Shown here piece after piece: positions 11,681-22,576 of a stretch of DNA of 64,000 nucleotides. The translations under genes and the position numbers were made by a program. The notes beneath the pieces are model-generated. The model was not told the DNA's origin. It did no database searches and saw nothing but the letters and a program-made list of their open reading frames with translations. The number at the start of each line of letters is the position of its first letter. Within the stretch, counting starts at the first letter, position 1. The DNA comes from Trichoderma breve (lineage: Eukaryota > Ascomycota > Sordariomycetes > Hypocreales > Hypocreaceae), in the NCBI RefSeq assembly GCF_028502605.1, contig NC_079234.1:930001-994000 (forward strand), written 5' to 3'.

Positions 11681-13473
11681 ATGGCCACTGGAAGAAAGCT
11701 TTTGACGAATGGAAAAACATATTCTCAGACTCTGCAGCCTGAAAACATGTTGAGCCATGATTTTTATGCTTCGAGCGACTTAGATGTGCCCTTGCAAAAT
11801 GAGGAATCTGAGAAACCTTCTGAAGATGAAGAGTACATGTCCGGATTCAAGCTATGGCTCATGCTACTCTCCCTCGTCTTCAGTATTTTTCTTATTTCCC
11901 TAGATATAGTGAGTCCATCTTCAGATCCTTCAACTTATGAACGTCTAACTGGCTTCTCAGACTATTGTTGCTACAGCAATCCCAGCCATTACGAATCAGT
12001 TTCATGGCCTCGAAGATCAAGCGTGGTACAGCGCAATCTATCTCATGACATCTGGAGGCTTTCAGTCTACATGGGGCAAGATTTATCAATATTTCCCGCC
12101 CAAGATGAGCTTTATAGGTGCAATGGCCGTCTTCGAAATCGGAAGCCTCATCTGCGGCGCCGCTCCTTCTTCTACTGTCTTCATTATTGGCCGCACAATT
12201 GCAGGAATCGGGGCAGCGGGTGTCAGCTCTGGTGCCTACACTATCTGTGCCTATATATCCAAGCCTAAGAAGAGGGCAGTGCATACAGCTATTCTAGGTG
12301 CCATCTTTGGTATTGGCAGCATTCTAGGTCCTTTGCTAGGGGGTGTCTTCTCTGAGGAGTCTACTTGGCGATGGTGAGTACATGAAAGATCAGTTCAACT
12401 ACGATGAAGCTAACTGTCTACCAGGTGTTTCTACATCAATCTTCCCATTGGTGTCCTTCCGATCGTATCAACTATATTGTTCTTCAACACTCCTAAAGCC
12501 GCAAAGCCCCGGGAAGCGCCAATGAAGGAGAAATTGCTTCAACTTGATCCTCTTGGAACGATTATTCTAATGGGAGCAATCATCACATATCTTATGGCTG
12601 TTCATTATGGTGGCCAAATAGACTCATGAAACTCTGCGCGTGTGATCGGGCTTCTTGTGGCCTCTATTGTTTTCTTCATCATCTTTGCGGTTATCGAACG
12701 CTGGCAGGACGAAAGAGCGATGGTCATCCCCAGGCTATTTGTGAAGCGAGATATTGGTGCTGCACTCTTCTATACCCTTTTTCCAAGGCGGCGCGCTCTT
12801 TTCCATGATCTACTATTTTGCTCTCTATTTCCAAGCCATACGTGGCACTAATCCTGTCATATCTGCTGTCCACAACTTACCGTTCATCATTGCTGCCATG
12901 GCTTTAGCTGTTGGTTCTGGCATCTTCATCTCGAACACTGGCTTGGCCACGCCTATCATGGTTGGTGGATCGGCAATAGCAACACTTGGATGTGGTCTTT
13001 GCTACTTGTTTGACCTCAACACTAGAGCTGGTGTTTGGATCGGAATCCAGATCATCGTTGGTATCGGTCTCGGTTGTGCATTTCAAGTGCCCATCATGGT
13101 CGGTCAAGTCAGTGTTGATGTATCTGATCTACCAGCTGCGACAGCCATGATACTGTGCTTTCAAACTATCGGTGGTGCCATCTGGGTATCGGCATCACAG
13201 TCAGTCTTCATCAATAGGATGTTGATTGCTGTGTCACAGTTTGCACCCGGTGTAGATCCTAAACAAGTCGTGAGCACCGGCGCAGGAGAGTTGCGAAAAG
13301 TTTTTGGATCAGACGAACTACTAGGAATTATCTCGGCTTACCTCACTGGCATTAGAGCAGCGTATTTACTATGTTGTGCTGTGGCAGGTGCTTCTCTACT
13401 GGTTGGAGTTTTCTTGCCATGGAACAGGCTTGATACCGATGCTCTGAAGGAGGTTGGAGGGGCTGCAGCATAG
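11681..13473 (+). pseudogene. DHA2-type MFS drug/toxin efflux pump, broken by a nonsense codon and a frameshift
   Basis: The start is the ATG at 11681 in a near-perfect context (gccaccatgg); the open frame further upstream begins only with GTG. Exons 11681-11908, 11961-12373 and 12425 onward splice cleanly. They give a hydrophilic N-terminus, then LDITIVATAIPAIT and GAIFGIGSILGPLLGGVF, which are DHA2 (14-TM) signatures. Exon 3 is then interrupted. An in-frame TGA at 12627-12629 replaces the Trp expected in a QxxxWNS context. Near 12771-12790 the frame shifts by +1, after which GALFSMIYYFALYFQAIRGT and the last five or so helices continue to the TAG at 13471. No intron fits either break. Both halves otherwise read as a normal MFS protein, so inactivation is recent or the assembly has errors. 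A functional copy would export drugs or metabolites at the plasma membrane. Confidence 0.85.
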
Positions 13474-14504
13474 AGTTCATACGGTGTCCAATGGATTTTA
13501 GTGCTAGAACGGTAATAGCTGTGATAATCGGAAAGAGAACATGGATTATTCGTTTATATGTCATATTGTAGGAGTCATAATGGACAACGTTATGCTGTAC
13601 ATGTACGTATTGTGTATTAACAGTAGATGCAATTTACACACGCATTTCGGTCAGGATCACAACATTAAACATCTCAATATCCTTGGTTGCTAGATACATT
13701 GATTTCCAACTCTATAGGCATCTTGTTGCTGGACCCTAGTGTCTAATAATCTCCCCATGAAGATTGTTTGTGATTCGCTTTGCTCCTTACAGAGCCGTAT
13801 AATCCTATTCGTACTACACAGGCCCATACGACTTAGAGCTGAGTATAAGTTTCTTCAGAACGAACATCTCTTTCGAATTCACTATCTTCTATGCAATCAA
13901 TTCTCCTAGCAGCCGATCTTCGACGCAGAATCACCATCTCCGAGGGATCGTCCCCTCCTCTTGCAGCCCGATAAGCAGATGCAAACCTTACTCCGCAAGT
14001 CTGTGTCTCGTATGGCGAATGCAACCGTCATCGGGGCATTGTTCTTCGCATTGCCCCTCAATTAATTTATATCCTCATGTCTGATTGGCATTTTCAGCTG
14101 GTAATGAAGTCGTACGGGCTCACAATTACGCGGCCCAACGATAACACGGCCATTGGCATGACGCCAATTCCGCCAGCCTTGACCGTCAGCTGCAAAACGT
14201 CTTTGAGATTGGTGATGAAGAGAAGAGGCCGACATGCGGCAATTATGCCGTAACCCGGTAACGTTACGGTGAGGGTTCATCTACACCTGTCCCATGCCGG
14301 GATTGCCCAGTGAAACACATTGTCCTCTGTACAACTCGAGGCCTTGGCAGCTGAAAACCTTCTCGAGATAACAGCACACCGAGTTGGAAGAGATACACGC
14401 ATTACATAGGAACTTCCCCTTGTAACAAATAAAGAGCCGCAATACCAGTTATTTTGCTAACGAAAGCCAAAGTTCTAAACCTATCTAATACGTATACAGT
14501 TACT
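13474..14504. other. Intergenic between convergent transporter and regulator
   Basis: 3' sides of the transporter (plus) and the Zn2Cys6 regulator (minus). Mixed composition; short open frames here are not conserved-looking. Nothing further recognised. Confidence 0.5.
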
Positions 14505-15693
14505 CTATAGATAATCTTCCCATCCTTTCAGCTCTTGTATGATGCCTGATAACCTCTGCTCCACCGCAGGCAGAAGCACGTCATTGATGTCGTGTTTCTT
14601 GAGTCGTGCTACCGCGGCCAGGAGCTCCCTGCATCGTACCAACAATGACACTCGTAGAATATGTGCCCACTCATGTTTCGACTCAACGTGATAGTCTCCA
14701 ACGTTGCATAATCTTGCTGCGTATGAGCTTTCATCCTCAACTTCCTGCCGTATCTGTCGGATGCAGCCTGCTACGCCTCGTTCCAGATAGAGTGAGAGGC
14801 CCTCTAGGACGAGTACTATCAGTTTGGTCGTAGCTCGAGGTGTTTGGCTGTGATCGCAAGAGAGCCACGAATTGAGCCGCGCCAAAGCAATCTTCTGATA
14901 GCCTAGTACACTGTCACTAGACACCTCCATTTTGTTATGGTATTGGAGCTCCAGTTCTTCCAGCATGTGTAGTGCAGATTGAGCGCAGGCGCATAGGTCT
15001 CCGTCGTTTATTGAAGAGCTATCCTCCAGACATAAGTTTTCTGCGGCCATGCGATTATTGCGCGGCGGTATACAGGACGGTTGACTCTGCGTGGGTGAAA
15101 TGCTGCTGGTCGAAGTAATACTGCTGAGGTCACCAAGGGTAGAGTTCAATTGATCAAAGTCTGTTGAGAACAACCACTTGACATTAGCCGGCTAATCAAC
15201 AATCGGCCAAACCACTCAAACAAACATACCCAGAGTAAAATTGTCGCCCAAACTAGCACAGTGTAATGAAAAGTCGGAAGGACTGAAGTCAAGAGACGGC
15301 GAAAACCCTGAATTCGGGCCAGTCGTAGCAAAAGGATGTGTATCGCGATGAGACGTAGATGTAGACGAGCTGTCGTTCTCTCCATTGTTGGGGCCCGTTT
15401 CACTGATTGCGATGCTTTTTCGACCGCCATGACATTCGGATGGAGCAGAATTCTTCTGCCTTTTGGCGCCGCGTTTGGATCTCTTTGGAAACACGCATGT
15501 AACTCCAGTTCCCTGACATCTCTGACAGCCTGTGGTTTCTCCCGAACATTTGACCTATTTTCACTGGTATTAGTACCACGCATGCGCGCCTCATTTTGTA
15601 GGATGAGGAGTCAAGTTACACCTTTCGAGCACGGCATTCGACGCATGCAAGCCTTGATTGTCGATATTCGCCAAATGTATGGTTGCTTGCCAT
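14505..15693 (-). CDS. Zn2Cys6 transcription factor, AflR-like, 350 aa
   Basis: Three exons (15622-15693, 15230-15554, 14505-15160) sum to 351 codons. Splicing of exons 1 and 2 completes the binuclear zinc cluster C-x2-C-x6-C-x6-C-x2-C-x6-C (CVEC/RARKVKC/SGETTGC/QRC/QGTGVTC). A basic linker PKRSKRGAKRQK follows. After a Ser/Thr-rich stretch, the C-terminal half (ALHMLEELELQ, KIALARLNSWLSCD, LVLEGLSLYLERG) resembles the helical AflR regulatory domain of cluster-specific activators. It should bind CGG-containing sites in the nucleus. Its neighbours (SDRs and a drug pump) are what such a regulator would control, but no core synthase is present within the window. Confidence 0.88.
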
Positions 15694-17199
15694 CTTGGAC
15701 ACACTTTCGGTTTCCGCAGAGTTATTTGCGTAAGAGATTGTGTAGAACATTTTGCTTTCTCTTTCTCTTTCCTGAGCTGTGTCTCTTTTGGTCAGAGTCT
15801 CAGTATCTCAAGGCTGGAGTGTGCGCTTTCATAAAGATGAGAAATAGAGCTGCGATCCAATAGTAATGTAAATAAGAGCGAAGAAAACAGGCGAATCATC
15901 GTTCTTGAAAGATGAATGAATGGCACATAAGATTAGTTCAAGTGTGACTTCAAGGGTAACTTAAGGTGTCTAGAACTTCCGTATCCCCCAGACGGCAGAG
16001 ACCTGTTTTCTATAAGAGATCTGGTAGGACGTCACAGCCGTATAACAGATCTACAATAGCACCTACTCACACTCACCTACCTCTCTCCAAGGGATTCACA
16101 GAACAAGAGGGAGCAACGACGCCAGCCACATACCGTTATACTATCAATTCTCAACTCCTACAGGCTACGCGCATTGTCACACGAGGCTCTCCTAGTTTCC
16201 CACAGGGGGATCCTAGTGCTCACTTATCCACATATGCATGCAGCCACCTCCAAATCCGAATCGACATTACGATGGTCTCTTCTGGGCATTCGTACCACAT
16301 TCTAGCTACTCACCATAGACACGTGATGGACCCTTCCTAGGGACTGCACATGGACGAGCAGCCACAAAGAAACAGTGGCTTTTCCGGAGTTACACAACAC
16401 TACCAACAGAGTCTAGATCTACGGCATTCCGAAGCCCTTGATGAGCTACCAAACTTTATTACGAGGGGCACGATATCTAGCATGTGGGAAATCTGACGCT
16501 TGGACGAAGATGGGCTGCCTCAGCCATCGTCTGTAAACTCAAAGGAATAGCGTGACATCGTTACCACATTATGAGAACCTCCTTGGCCATAGTCAGGAGC
16601 CAACCTTGGCAAATCCTGGCTGACGACGTAGGATTTGAGTGTTTGCTGGAGTACTGTCAGATGGATCCTCTATACAAAAGGGGTGATGTGCCGCCGGAGG
16701 CTTTTCTCAGCTTCCAATTGGATTCATTTTGGACCAAAAGCCATGCAACTTTCAGGACACAGATGCTGCTCAAACGTCAATTAGCGTATGAAAATCCCCG
16801 GATGAGTGCATTGGGGAGTGGGGAGTATTCCAACGTTCCACACGTGAAGCTTCAAGTTCGGAATGTTGATGTCGCCGAAGAGAAATGAAGATCGTTAAAC
16901 GAGCGGTTCAGTTTGGGTAAATTATCACTCTATCTAATTCATGCGTCTCTCTGCGTCTAAGGAATCTCTCATTGCATGGAGGCTGAGAAGCAATGACCGA
17001 AGTATTAAAATAAAAATAAAAGAGGTAGCAAGTTGCTCTACACGCTATCAGTCTGTCTATCATTGTCTCCTAAACAAAGAGTGGCTGGTCAACAGAGACC
17101 AATAATGCTGTCAGTCTAGTAAATGGCTGAGACATATTAGTTAAGTTCCATATCTCATGTTATGGGCTTGTCTTTCTCAAAGACACCACAAACGCTGTG
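15694..17199. other. Intergenic, 1.5 kb
   Basis: Upstream of the Zn2Cys6 gene and downstream of the next SDR. It includes a 105-codon open frame at 16571-16888 without recognisable domain, intron signals or compositional support, which I do not call. CT-rich tract near 15740-15790. Confidence 0.5.
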
Positions 17200-18093
17200 T
17201 TACGCAGTCTTGTTCATACTGCCCAATTCACCCTGCTCTTCAAGCTTGCGTGATACCTCATCCAAGCCCGTCCTGGTCTTGTAAATACCATCCAAAGCAC
17301 CAACCGGTAAGAATGAACCAATCCGCGCCGCCGTAGCATGCTTGCCTTTCCAGACCCAAAGAGGCGGATTGGTTTTGCTGAGCTCTTTGACGACATCCTC
17401 TGCCCATTTTATCGGATCTGCACCTGTAGCTGTTGCTTCCTCTCCCGACATCCACTTCTCAACCGCCTCTTTGGCAACGTTATAGATTGATGTGGGTGGC
17501 AGCGAGATATGAGGTGCATTGGCGTGGAAAGTCGATTTAACAGCGCCCGTCACCAGATTAGTTACCTTGACGCCGAAAGGGGCGAGTTCCAGTCGTAGGA
17601 CTTCACTAAAGTTGGCTGCGGCAGCTTTGGAGGCATTGTAGGCTCCCGAGAATGGCATGGATGCGTGAGGCAGTGCCATGCATGAAGTGTTGTTAACTAC
17701 CAAGCCGCCGGTAGATGACTTGACGAGGAGTGGGAAGAAAGCACGCGTAACAGTGATGAGAGAGAAGACGTTAAGCTCAAATAATTGTCGAGTCTGAGCA
17801 ATATCAAGGTCCATAACTGGCATCGAATATCCGGCGCCAGCATTGTTGATGAGGACGTCCAAAGAGCCACCGGTAAGCTCTGAGACTTGAGCCACACAGG
17901 CTGCTATAGACTCATCCGAAGTTGTGTCAAGCTGTACAATCTCAATACCCGCATCTTGAGCCATCTTTAGCTTGGCCAAGTTACGGGCTGAGGCAAAGAC
18001 TCTCCATCCACTTCTGTGAAAGGCGCGGGCGAGTTCCGAACCCAAGCTCCCGTCTGAACATCCGGATATAAGCACGGTTCGCTTGGTGGCCAT
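17200..18093 (-). CDS. Short-chain dehydrogenase/reductase, Ayr1-like, 297 aa, intronless
   Basis: A single uninterrupted frame from ATG at 18093 to stop at 17200. Cofactor motif GCSDGSLG at residues 11-18 is the variant seen in fungal Ayr1-type 1-acyldihydroxyacetone-phosphate reductases and related SDRs. NNAG is at 83-86 and catalytic YNASK at 152-156. The C-terminal tail is longer than in minimal SDRs and carries a hydrophobic patch (LWVWKGKHATAARIGSFLPVGALDGIY). It could reduce acyl-DHAP in lipid particles or the ER, or serve secondary metabolism; homology alone does not decide. It is the fourth SDR within 18 kb. Confidence 0.9.
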   Translation of the reverse strand: MATKRTVLISGCSDGSLGSELARAFHRSGWRVFASARNLAKLKMAQDAGIEIVQLDTTSDESIAACVAQVSELTGGSLDVLINNAGAGYSMPVMDLDIAQTRQLFELNVFSLITVTRAFFPLLVKSSTGGLVVNNTSCMALPHASMPFSGAYNASKAAAANFSEVLRLELAPFGVKVTNLVTGAVKSTFHANAPHISLPPTSIYNVAKEAVEKWMSGEEATATGADPIKWAEDVVKELSKTNPPLWVWKGKHATAARIGSFLPVGALDGIYKTRTGLDEVSRKLEEQGELGSMNKTA

Positions 18094-19958
18094 TGCTATA
18101 CTTGGTGATGCTGTTGCAATGCTGTGTATTCCCGACTTGTCGTTTTCGTTGGTGGCGGTGATATGTGTGGTGCCGCAGGAGGTTAAGGACTGAGTTATGT
18201 TCTTCGTGGCTCGGAACTGGAGACGTTTGGTTTGTTATAGCCCAAGGGAGCAAAACTGGACAATCCTTGAGGATTCGAATTCGTGTCAATGATAATAGAA
18301 ACAGCGAGATATTAACTTTTGACCAAAGTTCCCATGAACAGGTATTTAAGTTGAGACTCTTGTTTGCTGTCAGTAAAGAGTCAAAGAGAGTCTCGGCATC
18401 GTAATTGCCCCGGTCCACATTCGTATCCCTGCCTCGGACAAGCCAAAATCGGTCTTTGACGACCCAACAACGCGATTTGGTTGGTCGCCGCTAATACAGA
18501 GCCTTATGGTCCATTTGTACGGACACTATTCGGATCCTTTAGTCTCCGCACGGGGTGCTCCATACTTTTGGCTTGTTGGTCGAGGCTTTCTTTCATGCTT
18601 TGCGAATCGGAGCAGAGACAAAGAATCCGCTGCGAGCGCCACATTGTTCCGTAGTCCGCCAGAGGTAACACAGAGTTGAGGCAAAACTTTTGCGGCACAA
18701 TATGAAGTGCGAGGGACATGTGAGAGTCCGTCGGCGGATCGCGTCAAACGGCGAAAGTACATCCTCGAATGGCTCTAGCTAACCTAACGCACCATGCATT
18801 TATACCGTCATTTACTAGGGTAGCAAGAATGGCTGACATTCATCTGAAATTCAGCATCTACGATTGGGCTATACTTTCATTAGTTCAATATTTCAAGTTC
18901 AACAGCAGTAAAAGGCGAAATAAGTGTCGTGTGTGTCTCTATTAATTAATATACAAGGGTCTGTTTTGAGTCGCTTTGTGGCGGTGCATCCCCTGCTGTC
19001 ACCTATGCCTCTAAGGATTATTACAAGGGGAATGCTGGCCAGCACTCCAACTCTGCTATCTAGCCTATCATATCTCAAATTTGAAACTACATAGTTAAGT
19101 AATAAGCAACAATACCACAAGTTAGAGAAATGCAGCTGCAGTAGCAGATAGTAGAAAATTATAGCGATGGAGAGATAGCAGCAGATATTTAAAGGGCTGG
19201 GTATCGATTACTTATAGGTACCTATTAGTAGATAGAAACAAAAGCTTTCCTTGCATCCTATTATGATATTGCAAGCTTATGCAATCACTGGGGTGCTGGC
19301 GAACATTTCTCTATACAAAGGCAACATTAGTATAAGAGCTGACTTCAGTATACTATTCTAACACACGCGATTGGATTTTTTCTCTTGGGGAGATTGTTGC
19401 AGTCTGCCAGTTGGATTACACCCTCATGATAAAGACTGCCCTCCTGATCGCTAGTTTAGCAATCAGTCTAGCAGAACCAGTCACGTAAACGTAACAATAT
19501 CAACGCTGGACGTATTCAATTCCATCATGAGTCGGTTCTCTGATGTCGTACAATGGCCCATGATAGTTTCCGGTATATACATTCCGACATAAGCGATGCT
19601 AAGTGACCCATCGGCTCCTGCTATTTCCATTGCGGGGCCCATTTTGACGATTAGACGCACGTATAGAGCTGGTCCCCAACGGACTCACAACACGGACATC
19701 GTCACCGAATGGTTTGAAACCCCTATGTAAAGTGCGTGGGATTTTTCCTATCATTTCAATTTATTATAAATTAATTCTGCAATCTAACTTGCTCTTCGCA
19801 AAGTGTTCTAACCGCTCATTAATTAGCGACTACAACTTCGGCTACGTCGACTTGCGGGGTAGAAATATTGCTCTCCCCGCACCCTTAAAATTGAGTCGAA
19901 AAGAAACCATTATCAATCATCATCAATCATCATCAATCATCATCAATCATCATCAATC
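18094..19958. other. Intergenic, 1.9 kb, AT-rich towards the right
   Basis: Promoter of the intronless SDR and leader of the BTB gene. No coding region or RNA gene recognised. The last 48 bases are a 10-bp tandem repeat listed separately. Confidence 0.5.
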
Positions 19959-19960
19959 AT
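19911..19960 (+). repeat. 10-bp tandem repeat abutting the BTB gene start codon
   Basis: Five contiguous copies of catcaatcat (the first begins with t). The final copy supplies the AT of the ATG at 19959-19961, so the start codon sits exactly at the repeat edge. Confidence 0.9.
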
Positions 19961-21201
19961 GTATCTTGAAGTTGATCCGCGCGGCGATACTTTAATTATC
20001 CTGCAAAACCCAAATAATCATCCCTCCTCTCCATTTGATACAGGTATTACTCTCCCAATCAACTTTAAACGAACTAAGCATGGAGCCAAAAGGCCCAGTT
20101 CTACTTTTCAGCCCACTAAGAGGGGCCATTGTCCACTAAGCCAACTACTCTTCGATCGGTCTGAAGGTTGACTTTTATATAGAAAAGGAAGCTGCCTCTG
20201 AGAGTCAATCTCGGTATCAATTTCTTGTTTCGAAGAAGCATCTTATGTTAGCATCTCCACGCGCTGGCAAAGTGCTCGAAGGATCTTTCAAAGAAGCCAC
20301 CCCGGGGGAAGATGGTCTCTTTCGTTGGGAGTTTGAACCGATATTTGATCCAAAAGCTTTTGAAATTGTGATGAAGATTATTCACGGACAGACACGTTAC
20401 GTTCCTAGGAAAATAGATCTTGCCTTGCTATCTCAAATAACCGCCATCGTAGATGACTTGGAATGTCATCATGCCCTTTGGTTCTTTGCCAAAGGTTGGT
20501 TGGATCAAATTAGAGATCCAATTCCATTCAAGATTTGCGAGGATCTTATGAGATGGTTGTTAGTTTCATTTGTATTTGAGGAGCCGGAACGTTTTAAAAG
20601 AGCAACAGCTACGGCTATAATGCATAGCACATATGCTATGCCTACTTACAGCCTTCCTATACGCCCCAAAGTCCTTGGTAAGTTACAAGGCTTCTAGTGA
20701 GATTATACACTGACGTAATTAGAGGATATCAGCATGACAAGGGGAAATATATTCAGTAACCTATTTGACCTTCTATATGGTCTGGAATGTCAACTACTTG
20801 GCCAATCCATTGGATGCAACAAGGGCTGTAGAGCCATGATGCTTGGCACATTAAGCCAGGAGTTGAAATCGAATTCACTGTCGCCTTACCCTTCGAAGCC
20901 ATACATCTCATTAAACATTGATTCAACCCTTAAAAAATTGAGAGCAATTGAGTCACTGGACTATTATTGTGCGGAGCCAGAGACTAGCAGTCAAAAAATG
21001 AAAATGACTGGACTTTGGATACTTGATGTCAAGCCTTCAACACGACGATATCCAGCTTATTTGGGTCAACGGAAGGTAGAAAAGGTCCCTTCAAGGTTGA
21101 CACGCCATGAATGCCGCTTGGAAGATCATCTCAGCGGAATAATAGATACTACGGCTTCTCAAGTTCAGGGCTTAGAACTAGCCAAATATTTAGGCGTATA
21201 G
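19959..21201 (+). CDS. BTB/POZ domain protein, 366 aa (first junction provisional)
   Basis: The model has three exons: 19959-20043, 20141-20677 and 20723-21201, 367 codons in total. The start MYLEVDPRGDTLIILQNPN is the usual opening of a fungal BTB subfamily. Exon 2 carries FYIEKEAASESQSRYQFLVSKKHLMLASP, the BTB core with the SSKHL/LASP signature, then FEIVMKIIHGQTRYVP. Exon 3 is a C-terminal helical part (LFDLLYGLECQLLGQ). The second intron (GTAAGT, CTGAC, TTAG) is solid. The first is inferred only from phase and uses a weak GTATTA donor. Such proteins act as interaction adaptors, sometimes for Cul3 ligases; no partner domain is seen here. These genes are numerous and fast-evolving in Hypocreales. 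Confidence 0.75.
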
Positions 21202-22576
21202 TCTGTAAGCAACGAGATGTATAGTAATTGACATGCTTTCAGCACCAAACCCATCTCCATTCATTCACGTTAAAAAATAAAATTACCACCTAAAAGTCCA
21301 AACGCTGCGAATTGGAAAAGAATCTGGTACGCTCCGGTGTGGTATCTCTTATAGTTAGTTGGATCGGTCGGATCGATTGATGAACATCTGACCGATCGGT
21401 CAATATTGAGTCTTCCTATTTGCACCGTAATATATTCCTATTTGAACCGTAATGCTCTACATCACAAGCTAAATTAACCTTTAAATTACAATTGCCACAC
21501 CAATACACTAGAATATAGTGTAATATAGTGGGAAAGGATATATATAAGTCCGTTAACTGTTAATTGGTGCTAATTCCTTTAAAAATCGTATTTACAGCTT
21601 TTCCAGCTTAGTGTAAAGACTTTTTATGAGTTGACTAGTTTATTTAGTTTGTTAGGGCTGGGTTGAGTGGCTGGGATGACTTTAATGACTTTTTTACTCT
21701 TGGTCTTGGGGTTGGTCTTAAATACGGCAGCAGCTATTGCGGCCAGCTTTGTTGTAGAAGAGGCTGTTGCGGATCTTTGGGATTGTCCTTTTGTAGTTTT
21801 GTAACTTGCGTGCTTACGAATTAGTTCGTAAGTGGGAGCCCCTTGTAAACTGTGACGAAGAAATTACTATATTATAGACTTATGTACTTCTGTAGTGTTG
21901 CAGAATATGTGATATACCAGGGCGTTGTACTGTAATTGGGTGTGGCTTTGTGGGAACAATGGTGTGTGCGTATTAACTTTGGTACTGGTACGGGCTACTA
22001 TGGTTTAAATAGGAATATATTACGGTGTAAATAGGAAGACTCTTAATATTTGCCTAGTGGCGTAGCGGAATGACAGACTATTACAAATAACCAGTTCTTG
22101 CTAGAAAAGAAAGATGAAGGAAAGGATAAAATTGGCATTGGCGGTACCTAGGTATATTATAATTCAATGCTACGAAGAGAAGGGCTGAAGCATGTTGTAA
22201 TGGCTTCGTTCTGAGTATGTAGTACAGTACGTATTCAATACGAAGCACGATACGAGAGCCACCTTAACACTCTGTAGTTGCTTATTATACTTGAGCATAG
22301 GTAATTAGCGACACCCATTTCGCCGTTTAATCTACTATCGACCTTTGCCCCGTAAAACGAGCCTCTTGATCCAGCCTGTTATTTCAAGAAACATTGTGAT
22401 TTTCATTTTATATCCAATTTCCGAAGATTATATGATTTCACATATCACACTGTTTACATATCAGAGGATCGTTCGGGGTAGAACCTTGCTCTGATATCCC
22501 TATCGTATGCAATTTTACGCAGTGCCTCTCAGTTCAACAACGACTCACCATCTCCATTATCTCCATCAGTTTCATT
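21202..22576. other. AT-rich intergenic block holding the TIR element
   Basis: Apart from the element, a palindrome gaccgatcggtc lies at 21390-21401 immediately left of the TIR. 22051-22576 shows no gene. Confidence 0.5.
21402..22050. mobile_element. Non-autonomous DNA-transposon-like element with about 47-bp terminal inverted repeats
   Basis: The left arm (21402-21448) and right arm (22002-22050) are near-perfect reverse complements. Both read aatatt, then gagtcttcctattt, then caccgtaatatattcctattt. They differ by two G/A transitions and a 2-base gap. The span of about 650 bp is far too short for an intact transposase. On the minus strand about 21620-21850 there is a relic frame (SATASSTTKLAAIAAAVFKT...KSKKVIKVIPATQ) that could be a transposase tail or chance. 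The family (Tc1/mariner-like or other) is not determinable. AATATT borders both ends but is palindromic, so the target duplication is ambiguous. Confidence 0.75.

Noticed and set aside
12600..12800. Intron hiding the stop and shift in the DHA2 pump
   Set aside because: No GT-AG pair removes either lesion while keeping the flanking helices in frame.
16571..16888. 105-codon plus-strand frame between regulator and SDR
   Set aside because: No domain, low-quality start, no intron signals.
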